This document shows, piece after piece, positions 18,299-28,090 of a stretch of 64,000 nt of DNA. The position numbers and the translations under genes are program-made. The DNA is taken from assembly GCF_000258495.1 (NCBI RefSeq), contig NZ_AJLG01000002.1, positions 1 through 64,000 on the forward strand, written 5' to 3'. This DNA is from Pedobacter agri PB92. GTDB lineage: Bacteria > Bacteroidota > Bacteroidia > Sphingobacteriales > Sphingobacteriaceae. Within the stretch, counting starts at the first letter, position 1, and each line of letters opens with the position of its first letter. The notes beneath the pieces are model-generated. The model made no database searches and was not told where the DNA came from. It saw only the letters and a list, made by a program, of their open reading frames with translations.

Positions 18299-19790
18299 CG
18301 ATTTTAGTAAACCACAGCGTCAATCTGCTACGGGCATTATCGTAATTGTGGCACATGGGTCATTCCGGGTAATTAAGGCGCTTATCATCCCCATCATCAT
18401 TGCTTTTTTCAGAACGACAGAAAACAAACACTACCTTTTTCTAGGTCTTTTAGCCCTGTTAATAATCGCTGTGATCATCTCCTACTTATGGTACCGTAAT
18501 TTCACTTTTTTTCTTAACAAGCAAAATCAGGAGTTTGTGGTGAATAAAGGTATTCTAAACCGTGATCAGGTAATTATACATCTTGAAAAGATTCAGCAGG
18601 TTAACATCAACCAAAATGTTTTGCAAAAAATTTTCGGTGTTTATGGTTTAAAGATCGATACTGCTGGCGCCAGTGGAGAAGAAGTAGTTATTTATGCAAT
18701 AGATGAAGCCTCAGCATATAACCTAAAAGAACATCTGTTAGATAGAAAAACAAATGTGATAAATGAAACATCTGAACCTGTTCATAGGCCTGAAACGGCA
18801 ACACCTGTTTTAAAAATTAGTGCACTTACCCTGTTAAAAGTTGGCCTAACGTCTAACCACGGACAAAGCTTAACACTGATGTTCCTGTTTTTCATATATC
18901 TTATTCAGGAGGCAAGTCATATAATGGATCTTTTAGAAGTTGACGATGGGTATGTAGAAAATACTGTGATGGGCTTAGCCACGTTGTTTTCTGTGGCCAT
19001 TATAGTTGTAGTGCTTCTGGTAGCCTTGCTGATTATCAACCTGGTGAGAACTTTTTATAAATATTTCGATCTTGAAATCGGGCAACACAAACATTCTCTC
19101 ATCCTGTCATCAGGTTTAGTTGCAAAAAAGAATACGATGATCAGTCCGGATAAGGTGCAGATTACCAAACACAGCCAGAATTATTTTCAAAAGAAATTGA
19201 ATATGCTTAACATCAGTTTAAAGCAGGCTAATTTCGGGATGAGTAAAAATGGAAAGGAAATGCAGGGAAACACCCTTGAAATTGTTGGCTGCAATAAAAT
19301 AGAGCGTGATGAATTGCTGCATATGATATTAGGCCAGGTTCCGGTTAAAGGCAAAACCTTTATCCCAGACTGGCGCTTCCTGAACCTGCCGATCTTTTTT
19401 AAACTGATCTTGCCCCTGGCAATATTTTCAGTGGTAGCATTTAACGTACCTGAAATAAAGCCCTTAATTGGATTTGGATTCGCCTACTTCATTATAGGAG
19501 CATTCATGATTTACGTGAGTTACCGCAGACATCGAATTGCTGTAAACCAGGAATCCATCATTAAAACAAGTGGCATTTGGGATATTTCAAATGAAATTAT
19601 AATGCCTCATAAAATACAGGCCATTACGGCTTCGCAGTATCCATGGCACAAGGGTGTAGATGTTGGCCATTTATGTTTGCACACCGCAGCAGGTAAAATT
19701 CGTTTTAAATATGGAAATTATACCGAAATCAAACGTCTTGTAAATTATTGGCTTTACCAGGTAGAGAGTGGTAATGAAAATTGGATGTAG
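18285..19790 (+). CDS. PH-domain membrane protein, YdbT-like
   Basis: About 501 residues from ATG at 18285; an earlier frame start at 18252 lies inside the preceding gene and adds nothing conserved. It has three consecutive bPH2 modules, each recognisable by LEKIQQVNINQ (first), SPDKVQITKHSQ (second) and MPHKIQAITASQ (third), alternating with pairs of transmembrane helices (for example FLGLLALLIIAVIISYL and TLFSVAIIVVVLLVALLIIN). It is translationally coupled to the YdbS-like gene and probably forms a membrane complex with it. Biological role undetermined. Confidence 0.85.
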   Translation: MPVNNDFSKPQRQSATGIIVIVAHGSFRVIKALIIPIIIAFFRTTENKHYLFLGLLALLIIAVIISYLWYRNFTFFLNKQNQEFVVNKGILNRDQVIIHLEKIQQVNINQNVLQKIFGVYGLKIDTAGASGEEVVIYAIDEASAYNLKEHLLDRKTNVINETSEPVHRPETATPVLKISALTLLKVGLTSNHGQSLTLMFLFFIYLIQEASHIMDLLEVDDGYVENTVMGLATLFSVAIIVVVLLVALLIINLVRTFYKYFDLEIGQHKHSLILSSGLVAKKNTMISPDKVQITKHSQNYFQKKLNMLNISLKQANFGMSKNGKEMQGNTLEIVGCNKIERDELLHMILGQVPVKGKTFIPDWRFLNLPIFFKLILPLAIFSVVAFNVPEIKPLIGFGFAYFIIGAFMIYVSYRRHRIAVNQESIIKTSGIWDISNEIIMPHKIQAITASQYPWHKGVDVGHLCLHTAAGKIRFKYGNYTEIKRLVNYWLYQVESGNENWM

Positions 19791-19807
19791 CCGACCTTTA
19801 TGTTGTT

Positions 19808-19858
19808 TCCCGCAGACCTTGAAAAGGTTCTGTAACGATCTGCGAGATCTGCGGAAAA
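19808..19858. repeat. Hairpin-forming repeat between convergent genes
   Basis: CCGCAGA and TCTGCGG form the outer arms, with a second partial copy (CGATCTGCGAGATCTGCGG) inside. There is no T-tract on either strand, so it looks like a dispersed palindromic repeat more than a terminator. Confidence 0.5.
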
Positions 19859-19861
19859 AAC

Positions 19862-20185
19862 TTAGAGTGTCATAATGCCTTTGATATTTGCCGTTTGTTT
19901 GTAAATGGCAATTACCTCGTCAGCATTTTGCATTTGCTTTTTAACTGTAATAGAAACATACTTGCCGGTTTTAGAGGGCTGCTCGATAAATTCATCATCA
20001 GGCAAAACTTTGCGCAATTCTTCAATCTTATCTAGGCCGCCTGTTATTATGAACTTAAAGTTGTAAATACCAGGAAACTTTTCTACGCTTTCTAATTTCT
20101 CTTTCAGATTAGCATAAATATCAGTACTTGATCCTTCTGGGATATCAGTAAACTCTATATTATTGTTAATATTATTATCATCCAT
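19862..20185 (-). CDS. DUF493 (YbeD-like) family protein
   Basis: 107 residues, small cytoplasmic ACT-like alpha/beta fold. After a polar N-terminus rich in Asn and Asp, the core reads LKEKLESVEKFPGIYNFKFI, then GGLDKIEELRKVLP, then KTGKYVSITVKKQMQNADEV, the order seen in DUF493/YbeD. Regulatory roles have been proposed for relatives but not for this branch. Convergent with the PH-domain pair. Confidence 0.82.
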   Translation of the reverse strand: MDDNNINNNIEFTDIPEGSSTDIYANLKEKLESVEKFPGIYNFKFIITGGLDKIEELRKVLPDDEFIEQPSKTGKYVSITVKKQMQNADEVIAIYKQTANIKGIMTL

Positions 20186-20493
20186 AGCAGCGGTATATCA
20201 AAATCCATTCCTAAAAAAGCAATATGTAATTTTGGCATAACGATAAGTTTTGGCCACCAAAAATGTTTAAATGGCCGTCACCCTAGATTTATTTCGGGTG
20301 TAATAGCATTATTGTTTTATATGAAAGTTGCGATCCTGAATTTCAGGCTAGCTTGACGACATTTATAGCAGACGATCAAGCACACTGAAATATTTTAACC
20401 AGGATCGCAATCCGTATTAAAGTAATTACTAACACTTTTCGCAAAAGACTTGAGAATTGTTATTTTTGAACCTCAAAAAAAACAGGAACCGAT
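20186..20493. ncRNA. Possible structured RNA or composite palindromic repeat upstream of the helicase gene
   Basis: 308-base gap. At 20328-20410 three nested complementary stems can form: TTGCGATCCTG (20328-20338) with CAGGATCGCAA (20400-20410), ATTTCAG (20340-20346) with CTGAAAT (20385-20391), and GCTTGA (20351-20356) with TCAAGC (20376-20381). CCTGAATTTCAGG (20335-20347) is also a palindrome by itself, as in dispersed repeats, and CACCC...GGGTG at 20279-20300 is another hairpin. So it may be a repeat composite and not a transcript. No coding potential seen. Confidence 0.35.
20461..20468 (+). promoter_or_regulatory. -7 promoter element before the helicase gene
   Basis: TATTTTTG fits TAnnTTTG and lies 25 bases before the TTG start at 20494. 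An AGGA (20484-20487) about 6 bases before the start could be a ribosome binding site, which supports the TTG start. Confidence 0.45.
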
Positions 20494-22791
20494 TTGGATT
20501 ACTTAGAAGGATTAAACCCACAACAGAGAGCAGCAGTAGAGAATACAAAAGGACCGGTAATGATTGTTGCGGGTGCTGGTTCGGGCAAAACACGTGTAAT
20601 TACTTTTCGAGTAGCACATCTGATCCAAACCGGAACCGACCCTTTTAACATCCTGGTTTTAACCTTTACAAATAAGGCCAGTAAAGATATGCGGGAGCGT
20701 ATTTCGAAGGTGGTTGGTGCTGAGGCTAAAAATATCTGGATGGGTACTTTCCACTCTGTTTTTGCGAAAATTTTGCGTGTTGAAGCTGAAAAAATTGGTT
20801 ATCCGAACAACTTTACCATATACGATACCGATGATAGTAAAAGTGTAATTCGTGCTATTTTGAAAGAAATGCAGCTTGATGATAAATTATACGCACCAAA
20901 TTTTGTTTACGGCCGTATTTCTTCTGCAAAAAATAACCTGATATCGTGGGGCGAATATCAATCGAACGACCAGATACAGGCTGAAGATATTCAAAATAAA
21001 CGTCCGTTAATGGGGCAGATATATGAGCAATATGCTAAACGATGTTTTAGGGCTGGTGCCATGGATTTTGATGATTTACTTTTCAAAACCAACATTCTGC
21101 TTAAAGAACATCCTGATGTTTTAAATAAATACCAGCAAAAATTCAGGTATTTAATGGTGGATGAGTACCAGGATACCAACTTTTCGCAGTACACCATTGT
21201 GAAAAAACTAGCTGCAGCTTACCAAAATATTTGCGTAGTGGGTGATGATGCACAGAGTATTTATGCTTTCCGTGGTGCAAATATTCAAAACATCCTGAAT
21301 TTTGAACGCGATTATCCTGATTTAAAAGTATATAAACTAGAACAAAATTACCGTTCTACCCAAAATATTGTTGATGCCGCCAGCAGCATCATTGCCAATA
21401 ATAAAAACCAACTGGAGAAAAATGTTTTTTCAGAAAATGTGGAAGGCGATCGGATTAAGGTTTCCCGGGCGTTTACGGATAACGAAGAAGGTAAATTAGT
21501 TGCCGAATCCATTATCCAGGAACGGGGTTTAAAGGGTTACCAATACCATGATTTCGCGATTTTATATCGTACCAATGCCCAAAGCAGGGCCATGGAGGAA
21601 GGTTTGCGCAAATTAAATGTTCCTTACAAAATTTATGGTGGCACCTCTTTTTATCAGCGTAAAGAGATTAAAGATTTAATTGCTTATTTCCGTTTAACTT
21701 TTAACCCGAAGGATGAAGAAGCTATTAAAAGAGTAATCAACTATCCAAAACGTGGAATTGGAGATACATCAATTGACAAAATTATTGTAGCCGCTGATCA
21801 GCATAACATCACCATGTGGGATGTGATTTCGAATGCACACCAATATGTAGATGGCCGTTTGGCCAACCAGCTCAACGATTTCTCAATGATGGTTCAGAGC
21901 TTTCAGGCGGAAGCGAAAAAGCTTGATGCCTATGATTCTGCCTTGTTTATTGCTCAGCATGCTGGTATTTTAAAAGAATTGTATACCGATGATAGCGTTG
22001 AAGGACGAGCGAGATATGAAAATATACAGGAGTTATTAAATGGTATTAAGGAGTTTGCTGAGCGTGAGGATATTGAAGAAAAAGGACTGGATATTTTTAT
22101 GCAGGATGTGGCACTCTTAACCAATGATGATAAAGATGGTGATAAAAACAAGGATACCGTTTCTTTAATGACAATTCACTCCGCGAAGGGATTGGAGTTT
22201 AAGAACGTTTTTATTGTGGGTTTGGAAGAGAACCTTTTCCCCTCTCAAATGTCGGTTAATTCACGATCTGATTTAGAAGAGGAACGTCGTCTATTTTATG
22301 TTGCGATTACCCGGGCTGAAATAAAATTAACGATCACCTACGCTACATCCCGCTATCGCTGGGGAACACTTACCAACTGCGAACCAAGCCGTTTCATTAA
22401 TGAAATTAATCCAAGGTTTTTAGAGTTGGATGTTAAGCCTGCAAAGAGCAATGTTTTTGAAGGTAGTTTTGATGATGAACGTAAAACGTGGACTTCGCAG
22501 CCCCGTGATTTCTTTAGCAAACCAAAACCAGCAAGTACAACTTCTGCCCCACCACCTCGCCCGAAAACGACTTCATTATTGGCAAAAGCCCATGTGCCAA
22601 CGCCTGGTTTTGCGCCATCACAACCACACGAGTTTCAGGGCGGAATGGAAGTTGAGCATGAAAAATTCGGTTTCGGAAAGATTATTAGCCTCGAAGGTAA
22701 TTTACCTGATGTTAAGGCAACCGTATTTTTTCAGGGCTTGGGCAACAAGCAATTATTATTAAAGTTTGCCAAGCTGATGATTGTAAAATAA
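20494..22791 (+). CDS. ATP-dependent DNA helicase, UvrD/PcrA family
   Basis: 765 residues, superfamily 1A 3'-5' helicase acting in repair and fork maintenance. The frame is closed by TGA at 20467 and the only start before the conserved N-terminus (DYLEGLNPQQRAAV) is TTG at 20494, preceded by AGGA. Motifs: Walker A AGAGSGKTRVI (26-36), motif Ia LTFTNKASKDM, motif II VDEYQDTN, motif III GDDAQSIYAFRGA, motif IV YRT, motif V TIHSAKGLEF, motif VI VAITRAE. A Pro/Thr-rich linker and a C-terminal Tudor-like segment (VEHEKFGFGKIISLEG) match PcrA, where it contacts RNA polymerase. Its own terminator follows. Confidence 0.95.
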   Translation: MDYLEGLNPQQRAAVENTKGPVMIVAGAGSGKTRVITFRVAHLIQTGTDPFNILVLTFTNKASKDMRERISKVVGAEAKNIWMGTFHSVFAKILRVEAEKIGYPNNFTIYDTDDSKSVIRAILKEMQLDDKLYAPNFVYGRISSAKNNLISWGEYQSNDQIQAEDIQNKRPLMGQIYEQYAKRCFRAGAMDFDDLLFKTNILLKEHPDVLNKYQQKFRYLMVDEYQDTNFSQYTIVKKLAAAYQNICVVGDDAQSIYAFRGANIQNILNFERDYPDLKVYKLEQNYRSTQNIVDAASSIIANNKNQLEKNVFSENVEGDRIKVSRAFTDNEEGKLVAESIIQERGLKGYQYHDFAILYRTNAQSRAMEEGLRKLNVPYKIYGGTSFYQRKEIKDLIAYFRLTFNPKDEEAIKRVINYPKRGIGDTSIDKIIVAADQHNITMWDVISNAHQYVDGRLANQLNDFSMMVQSFQAEAKKLDAYDSALFIAQHAGILKELYTDDSVEGRARYENIQELLNGIKEFAEREDIEEKGLDIFMQDVALLTNDDKDGDKNKDTVSLMTIHSAKGLEFKNVFIVGLEENLFPSQMSVNSRSDLEEERRLFYVAITRAEIKLTITYATSRYRWGTLTNCEPSRFINEINPRFLELDVKPAKSNVFEGSFDDERKTWTSQPRDFFSKPKPASTTSAPPPRPKTTSLLAKAHVPTPGFAPSQPHEFQGGMEVEHEKFGFGKIISLEGNLPDVKATVFFQGLGNKQLLLKFAKLMIVK

Positions 22792-22841
22792 GCTTAATGT
22801 GCTGAGAAGCTACGAAAGGCGATTTTTACCGTAGAAACACG

Positions 22842-22869
22842 AAAGCACAAAGAAATTTGTGCTTTTTTT
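22842..22869 (+). terminator. Intrinsic terminator after the helicase gene
   Basis: AAAGCACAAA / TTTGTGCTTT, 10-bp stem with a GAAA loop, followed by a T-tract. It lies 51 bases after the stop. Confidence 0.85.
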
Positions 22870-23144
22870 ATCTTTAAAAATTCCGAAAATAAATTCAGGT
22901 GATCACCACCACTATCAATTTTCAAAATTTAAATTTAATCTGGTAAGTTCTTTTTATTTAAAGGAGGTTCCGTGTATTTCGTGCTTCCGTGGTAATTCTT
23001 ATTAAATTTACCAGGACACTCCATCCCAAATCGCTTTTAAAGCCGTGTTAAATTAAGTCCCCATAACGGTTAAATTCGGTATATCGCCTTGAAAAAAAGC
23101 AAATTTATACCTATTATTGAGCTCGGTTCGCCCTATCACAAACC
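22870..23144. other. Spacer between helicase and smc genes
   Basis: About 275 bases. A segment near 22970-22995 (CGTGTATTTCGTGCTTCCGT) is an inverted relative of the sequence just before the helicase terminator (CCGTAGAAACACGAAAGCAC), so the two form a diverged inverted pair across the gap. The rest is AT-rich with no gene. Confidence 0.4.
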
Positions 23145-26100
23145 ATGCAACTCACTAAGTTAGAAATTAAAGGATTTAAAAGCTTTGGCGACAAAGTGAC
23201 CATCAATTTTAATGAAGGAGTTACGGCTATTGTGGGCCCAAACGGTTGCGGTAAATCGAATGTTATTGATGCGATGCGCTGGGTTTTAGGTGAGCAAAGC
23301 ACCAAAGCACTACGTTCTGAAAAGATGGAAAACATCATTTTCAATGGCACAAAAAACCGCAAACAGGCTCAACTTGCCGAGGTTTCCTTAAGTTTTGATA
23401 ACACGAAGAATATTCTTCCTACGGCCTATTCTCAGGTTACAGTAACCCGAAAGTTGTACCGGAATGGTGATAGCGAATATCGTTTGAATGATGTGCAGTG
23501 TCGCTTAAAGGATATAACAGATCTATTTCTTGATACTGGAATTGGCTCTGATAGTTATTCCATCATTGAGCTGAAAATGGTTGATGAAATTATAACCAAC
23601 AAGGAACACAGCCGCCGTTCATTGTTTGAAGAAGCCTCCGGAATTTCGAAATATAAGTTGCGTAAAAAGCAAACGTTCAGCAAATTAAAAGATACAGAAA
23701 CCGATTTAGAACGTGTAGAAGACTTACTATTCGAGATTGAAAAAAACTTAAAAACACTTGAAAACCAAGCCCGAAAAGCAGAGCGATACTACAAGCTGAA
23801 AGAGCAATACCGGGAACTGAGTGTTCAATTGGCCACGCATCGTATTGCCTTTTTTCGCACCGATTTAAATGCACTTGAATCTCAAGAGCAAAATCAGCAG
23901 GTTTTGAGGACTGAATTAAGCACTCAAGTTGATAGCCAGGAGGCAGAATTACAAAAGTTTAAACTGGAAAGCATAAACCAGGAAAAAAACCTTTCTGTTC
24001 AGCAAAAGGCAACTAATGAATTGGTTTCAAAAATTCGTGCTTATGAGAGTGAGAAAAAGGTAAAGAATGAGCAGATGCGTTTTTTACAAGAAAAGGAAAC
24101 CCGTTTATCGGGCGAATTGGAAAAGGATAAAAACCAGCTTAACCATATTAAGTATAACATTAAGCGTTTAAACGAAGAGATTTTAACCGAAACAGAAGTT
24201 TTTAATAAAGTAGAATCCGATTTAAAACTGTTAAAGTCTTCGCTTGATACGCTTCGGGAACAACAGCAGACGGAGAAAAATCGAATTGATAACCTCGTAA
24301 AGTCAGTTAACGAATTGCAAAATCAGGTTTATCAATCACAAAAGGAAATTGATATTTTAAACATTCAAAAAGATGCATTGGTGCAGGAAACCAGCAGAAA
24401 TGTTGGTGATACGGAAACCAAAACATCAGAATTGAAGGCTTTTGATCATGCTTTGGCAGAACTTGACATCCAAGTTTCGGAAAAGCAAACGAACATTAAA
24501 CAACTTAAGGAAGCCGAAGAATCTTTAATAGAAAACCTCGCTAAATCGGAAACTAACCTCGCTGCTAATAAGGAAAAGCTTACGGCAGAGAACCGTAAAA
24601 AGGATGCTAAACAAAACGAATACAACCTTACAAAATCACTTGTAGATAGCTTGGAAGGCTTTCCCGAATCTATACGCTTCCTTAAAAAGAATAGTGCATT
24701 CTCAAAAAGCGCCTTACTCCTATCGGATATATTGTTTTGTGATGAGGATTACCGAATCGCCATCGAAAATTATCTCGAACCGGTAATGAATCACTACGTG
24801 GTGGATCATTATGCTGATGCCGTTCAGGCGATTAACCTGCTAACGGATTCCAGTCGCGGGCGGGCGAACTTCTTCATTTTAGAAAACATACCCGACAAAA
24901 ATGCAACTCTGGCAACTTACGAAGGCCTAATTTCTGCATTATCGGTTATTGAAGTAGATAAAAAGTATCAGCAACTTTGTAACCTGTTATTGCAAAATGT
25001 TTATATCGCCGTTGCTGAGCAGGAAAATATCTTCAAAGAAACGCCAACAGAAAGCATAACTATTTTGGCAAAAAACGGAAAATATGCACAGACAAAATTT
25101 ACGCTGGCGGGCGGTTCTGTTGGATTATTCGAAGGAAAAAGAATTGGTCGGGCTAAAAATTTAGAAAATTTAGCTAAAGAAATCAAAATGTCCGAATCAT
25201 TGATTAATCAATATAATCAGCAGATTACAGCTGAAACGGATCAAATTTTTAATTTAAAAGAAGCATCAAAAGTAAGCCAGATCAATACGCTACAGCAGGA
25301 GCTGAACCGTCTGATCAATGAACAAATTTCAGTTCAAACACGTCGCGATCAATACCAGGAATTTATTACAACGAGCGAAAATCGTAAAACAGATATTGCA
25401 CATAAAATTGTTTCGATAGAACAATCTCTGGCAGAAAAATTACCGGCTTTAGTTGAATTGCAGAGAAAGCAACAGCAGGAACATGTCGACTTGCAGGAAC
25501 AGCAATTGCTTTATCAGGATCTTGCTGATCAGGTAAACGAATCTGCAGGGCAATATAATCAGGATAATATTCGCTTTCATCAGCAGCAAAACAAATTATC
25601 TGGTTTGGAAAAGGACCTTGATTATCGGTTTGTACAAGAGGAAGCGCTGACTAAGCGGGTTGCCCAGAATGATAAGGAACTGCAGGAAACACTAACGCAA
25701 ATTACGGCTACCTTGCAACACACCGATTTGAGTGATGATACGCTTTTGGAAATGTACCAGCAACGTGAAGATATGGAAAAAGGCCTTGCTGAAGTAGAAA
25801 AAGAGTACTTTGAGCAAAAGGGAACTATCAATGAGCTGGAAAATAGTCTCACAAATATCCGCAAAAACCGGGAGGAAACAGATTTCCTTCTGACCGAAAT
25901 CAAGGATAAAAAGAATACGCTGAAAATAGATTTGAACTCATTGAAAGAGCGGCTGGCTGTTGAATTCAATATTGATATTAACGATCTTCTGGAAACAGAA
26001 ACGGAAGTTGAGGCACTGGAAAGCGAGTTTGAAATTCGGCAGAAAGTTGAAAAAATGAAACTCCAACTTGATGAATTTGGAGCGATCAATTCTATGGCGA

Positions 26101-26684
26101 TGGAAGCTTTTAAAGAAATGGAGGAGCGTTACATATTCATCCAAAACCAGAAAAAAGACCTGAATGCCGCCAAAACCGATCTTTTACAAACCATAAAAGA
26201 GATTGATGATACTGCAAAAGATAAATTTATGCAAGCCTTCACACAGGCACGTGAACATTTTATAATCGTTTTCCGTTCGCTTTTCAACGAGGAAGATAGC
26301 TGCGATTTAATTCTCTCTGATGTTAATAATCCTCTAGAAGCTGATATCGATATTGTTGCCCGTCCGAAAGGCAAAAGGCCATTATCCATCAATCAGTTAT
26401 CCGGAGGTGAAAAAACCCTAACCGCCACCGCACTCCTATTTTCGCTTTATTTACTAAAACCTGCACCATTCTGTATTTTTGATGAGGTTGATGCACCATT
26501 AGACGATACTAACATCGATAAATTCAATAATATTATCCGGAAATTCTCCGATCAATCTCAATTTATCATCGTCTCCCACAACAAACGCACCATCGCCAGT
26601 ACTGATATCATCTATGGTGTGACTATGGTAGAACAAGGCGTTTCAAGAGTTGTGGCCGTAGATTTAAGGGAAGTGGCGGCTTAG
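23145..26684 (+). CDS. smc: Chromosome segregation protein SMC
   Basis: 1179 residues, normal length. ATPase of the SMC-ScpAB condensin that organises and segregates the chromosome. N-terminal head: MQLTKLEIKGFKSFGDKV and Walker A GPNGCGKSNVIDAMRW. Two long coiled-coil arms (about 170-510 and 670-1010) flank a hinge (about 515-665; DSLEGFPESIRFLKK, then RGRANFFILENIP). C-terminal head: signature LSGGEKTLTATALLF, Walker B CIFDEVDAPLDDTN, D-loop and switch VSHNKRT. The start codon is well placed at the conserved N-terminus. Single gene with no scpA or scpB next to it. Confidence 0.97.
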   Translation: MQLTKLEIKGFKSFGDKVTINFNEGVTAIVGPNGCGKSNVIDAMRWVLGEQSTKALRSEKMENIIFNGTKNRKQAQLAEVSLSFDNTKNILPTAYSQVTVTRKLYRNGDSEYRLNDVQCRLKDITDLFLDTGIGSDSYSIIELKMVDEIITNKEHSRRSLFEEASGISKYKLRKKQTFSKLKDTETDLERVEDLLFEIEKNLKTLENQARKAERYYKLKEQYRELSVQLATHRIAFFRTDLNALESQEQNQQVLRTELSTQVDSQEAELQKFKLESINQEKNLSVQQKATNELVSKIRAYESEKKVKNEQMRFLQEKETRLSGELEKDKNQLNHIKYNIKRLNEEILTETEVFNKVESDLKLLKSSLDTLREQQQTEKNRIDNLVKSVNELQNQVYQSQKEIDILNIQKDALVQETSRNVGDTETKTSELKAFDHALAELDIQVSEKQTNIKQLKEAEESLIENLAKSETNLAANKEKLTAENRKKDAKQNEYNLTKSLVDSLEGFPESIRFLKKNSAFSKSALLLSDILFCDEDYRIAIENYLEPVMNHYVVDHYADAVQAINLLTDSSRGRANFFILENIPDKNATLATYEGLISALSVIEVDKKYQQLCNLLLQNVYIAVAEQENIFKETPTESITILAKNGKYAQTKFTLAGGSVGLFEGKRIGRAKNLENLAKEIKMSESLINQYNQQITAETDQIFNLKEASKVSQINTLQQELNRLINEQISVQTRRDQYQEFITTSENRKTDIAHKIVSIEQSLAEKLPALVELQRKQQQEHVDLQEQQLLYQDLADQVNESAGQYNQDNIRFHQQQNKLSGLEKDLDYRFVQEEALTKRVAQNDKELQETLTQITATLQHTDLSDDTLLEMYQQREDMEKGLAEVEKEYFEQKGTINELENSLTNIRKNREETDFLLTEIKDKKNTLKIDLNSLKERLAVEFNIDINDLLETETEVEALESEFEIRQKVEKMKLQLDEFGAINSMAMEAFKEMEERYIFIQNQKKDLNAAKTDLLQTIKEIDDTAKDKFMQAFTQAREHFIIVFRSLFNEEDSCDLILSDVNNPLEADIDIVARPKGKRPLSINQLSGGEKTLTATALLFSLYLLKPAPFCIFDEVDAPLDDTNIDKFNNIIRKFSDQSQFIIVSHNKRTIASTDIIYGVTMVEQGVSRVVAVDLREVAA

Positions 26685-27009
26685 GTAGAGAAGCGAAAGA
26701 TCAAGGCTCAAAGGTTAAAGATGTAGCTATAGTATTCTAATGTCAGCTTGGTGATGAGGCATTTCAGTCGATGAAGCAGTCTCATTTGCAATTTTATTAT
26801 GCAAAAGAGATTGCTTCGTACCTCAAAATGACTTAGCTCCCGATGCTTCAGCTACGCAATATCGCAAAACAAGCAACGTTCTCCTTCCAATATCCTAATA
26901 ATTAATATCTTTAAACAAATTTAAATATATCTTCGATACGAGGCACGAAGCAATCTTATTCAAGCTAACCCTAAGATTGCTTCGTGGCTCGCAATGACGT
27001 AAAGAAAAT
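26685..27009. repeat. Gap holding several arms of the dispersed hairpin repeat
   Basis: 325 bases without a gene. It contains one arm at 26807-26832 (AGAGATTGCTTCGTACCTC) and a complete close inverted pair at 26938-27000: ACGAGGCACGAAGCAATCTT, then AAGATTGCTTCGTGGCTCGC followed by AATGACG. The latter would fold into a long hairpin that ends 10 bases before the peptidase gene. A degenerate copy (CGATGAAGCAGTCTC) lies near 26770. Confidence 0.75.
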
Positions 27010-27985
27010 ATGAAAATCCTATATATTATCCCCTTAGCCATGATGCTAAGCTGCTGTTCATCAGTTAAAAACCAATCTCCATCCGGATCTGGTAAACTAG
27101 ATAATCAACTTTTGAAAGATGTTGAAGTCTTATCGTCTGATGCCTATGAAGGCAGAAAAACCGGAACAAAAGGTGCTGAAATGGCGAGAGCCTATATTAT
27201 TAATCGTTTCCAGAAACTTGGTTTAAAATCTTACCCACAGTACGTAAATTACGCACAGGAGTTTACTTTTAATTCAAGAGGCGGAGCAAAAGTTAACGGA
27301 ACAAATGTAATTGGATATATTCCTGGCAAAAGCACAAACGTTATCGTGGTTTCAGCGCACTACGACCATTTGGGCGTGGTAAAAGAACAGGTGTTTAATG
27401 GTGCTGATGATAATGCATCGGGCACAGCAGGATTGCTGAAAATCGCAGCTTACTTTGACAAAAAACAAACCTAATAACACCATCATTTTTGCTTCCTTTG
27501 ATGCTGAAGAAATGGGTTTACAAGGTGCAAAAGCTTTTGTGGCTAATCCGCCAGTCAACATCAACACCATTGCTGTTAACCTGAACATGGATATGATTAG
27601 CCACAGTGATAAAGGAGAACTTTATGTGGCTGGTACTTTTAAATATCCAGAGTTAAAAAAATATGTTGATACCAACAGGAAAGACATCAAAGTAATTTTA
27701 GGTCATGATGATCCTAAATTGGGTCACGATGACTGGACTAATCAAAGTGATCAGGGTGCATTTAATGCTAAAAATATTCCTTTTTTATATTTTGGCGTGG
27801 AAGATCATAAAGATTACCATAAAGCAACAGATGAATATTCTACTATTACTAAACAATTTTTCAGCGATGCTGCAAAAACCGTTTTGGATGTGGTGATCAG
27901 CATTGATAAACAGACAGGTTTACAGCAAACATTAAAAGATAAAATGCTGATGCGGGATAATCCTCAGAAAATGAATAAATTTTAA
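27010..27985 (+). pseudogene. M28 family zinc peptidase, split by a frameshift
   Basis: Two overlapping frames together encode one M28 aminopeptidase-like lipoprotein. Part 1 (27010-27474) has a signal with lipobox (MLSCCSS) and first metal motifs SAHYDHLG and [13 protein letters not shown], then stops at TAA. Part 2 (in frame from 27455) continues NTIIFASFDAEEMGLQGAKAF (catalytic Glu pair), MDMIS and a distal His in YHKATDE. The switch point is a run of six A at 27460-27465. With five A the text reads [15 protein letters not shown] and the protein is 324 residues, a normal size. All five zinc ligands and the catalytic Glu are intact, so a sequencing over-call is more likely than decay. Confidence 0.85.
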
Positions 27986-28007
27986 ACACATGATAAAGAA
28001 TTTTACT

Positions 28008-28036
28008 AAACCTGCCCAATCGGCAGGTTTTTTTTA
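28008..28036 (+). terminator. Intrinsic terminator after the M28 peptidase
   Basis: AAACCTGCC / GGCAGGTTT, 9-bp stem with a 5-base loop, followed by eight T. Stop codon 22 bases upstream. Confidence 0.88.
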
Positions 28037-28090
28037 TGCTCTTTTATTCAATTAGAAATTATAGCGCTTAAAATCAAATAAATAAAAATA

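Noticed and set aside
25622-26392. Long antisense open frames inside smc
   Set aside because: Ser/Phe-rich translations are the mirror of coiled-coil codons (Glu/Lys); the sense gene is unmistakable.
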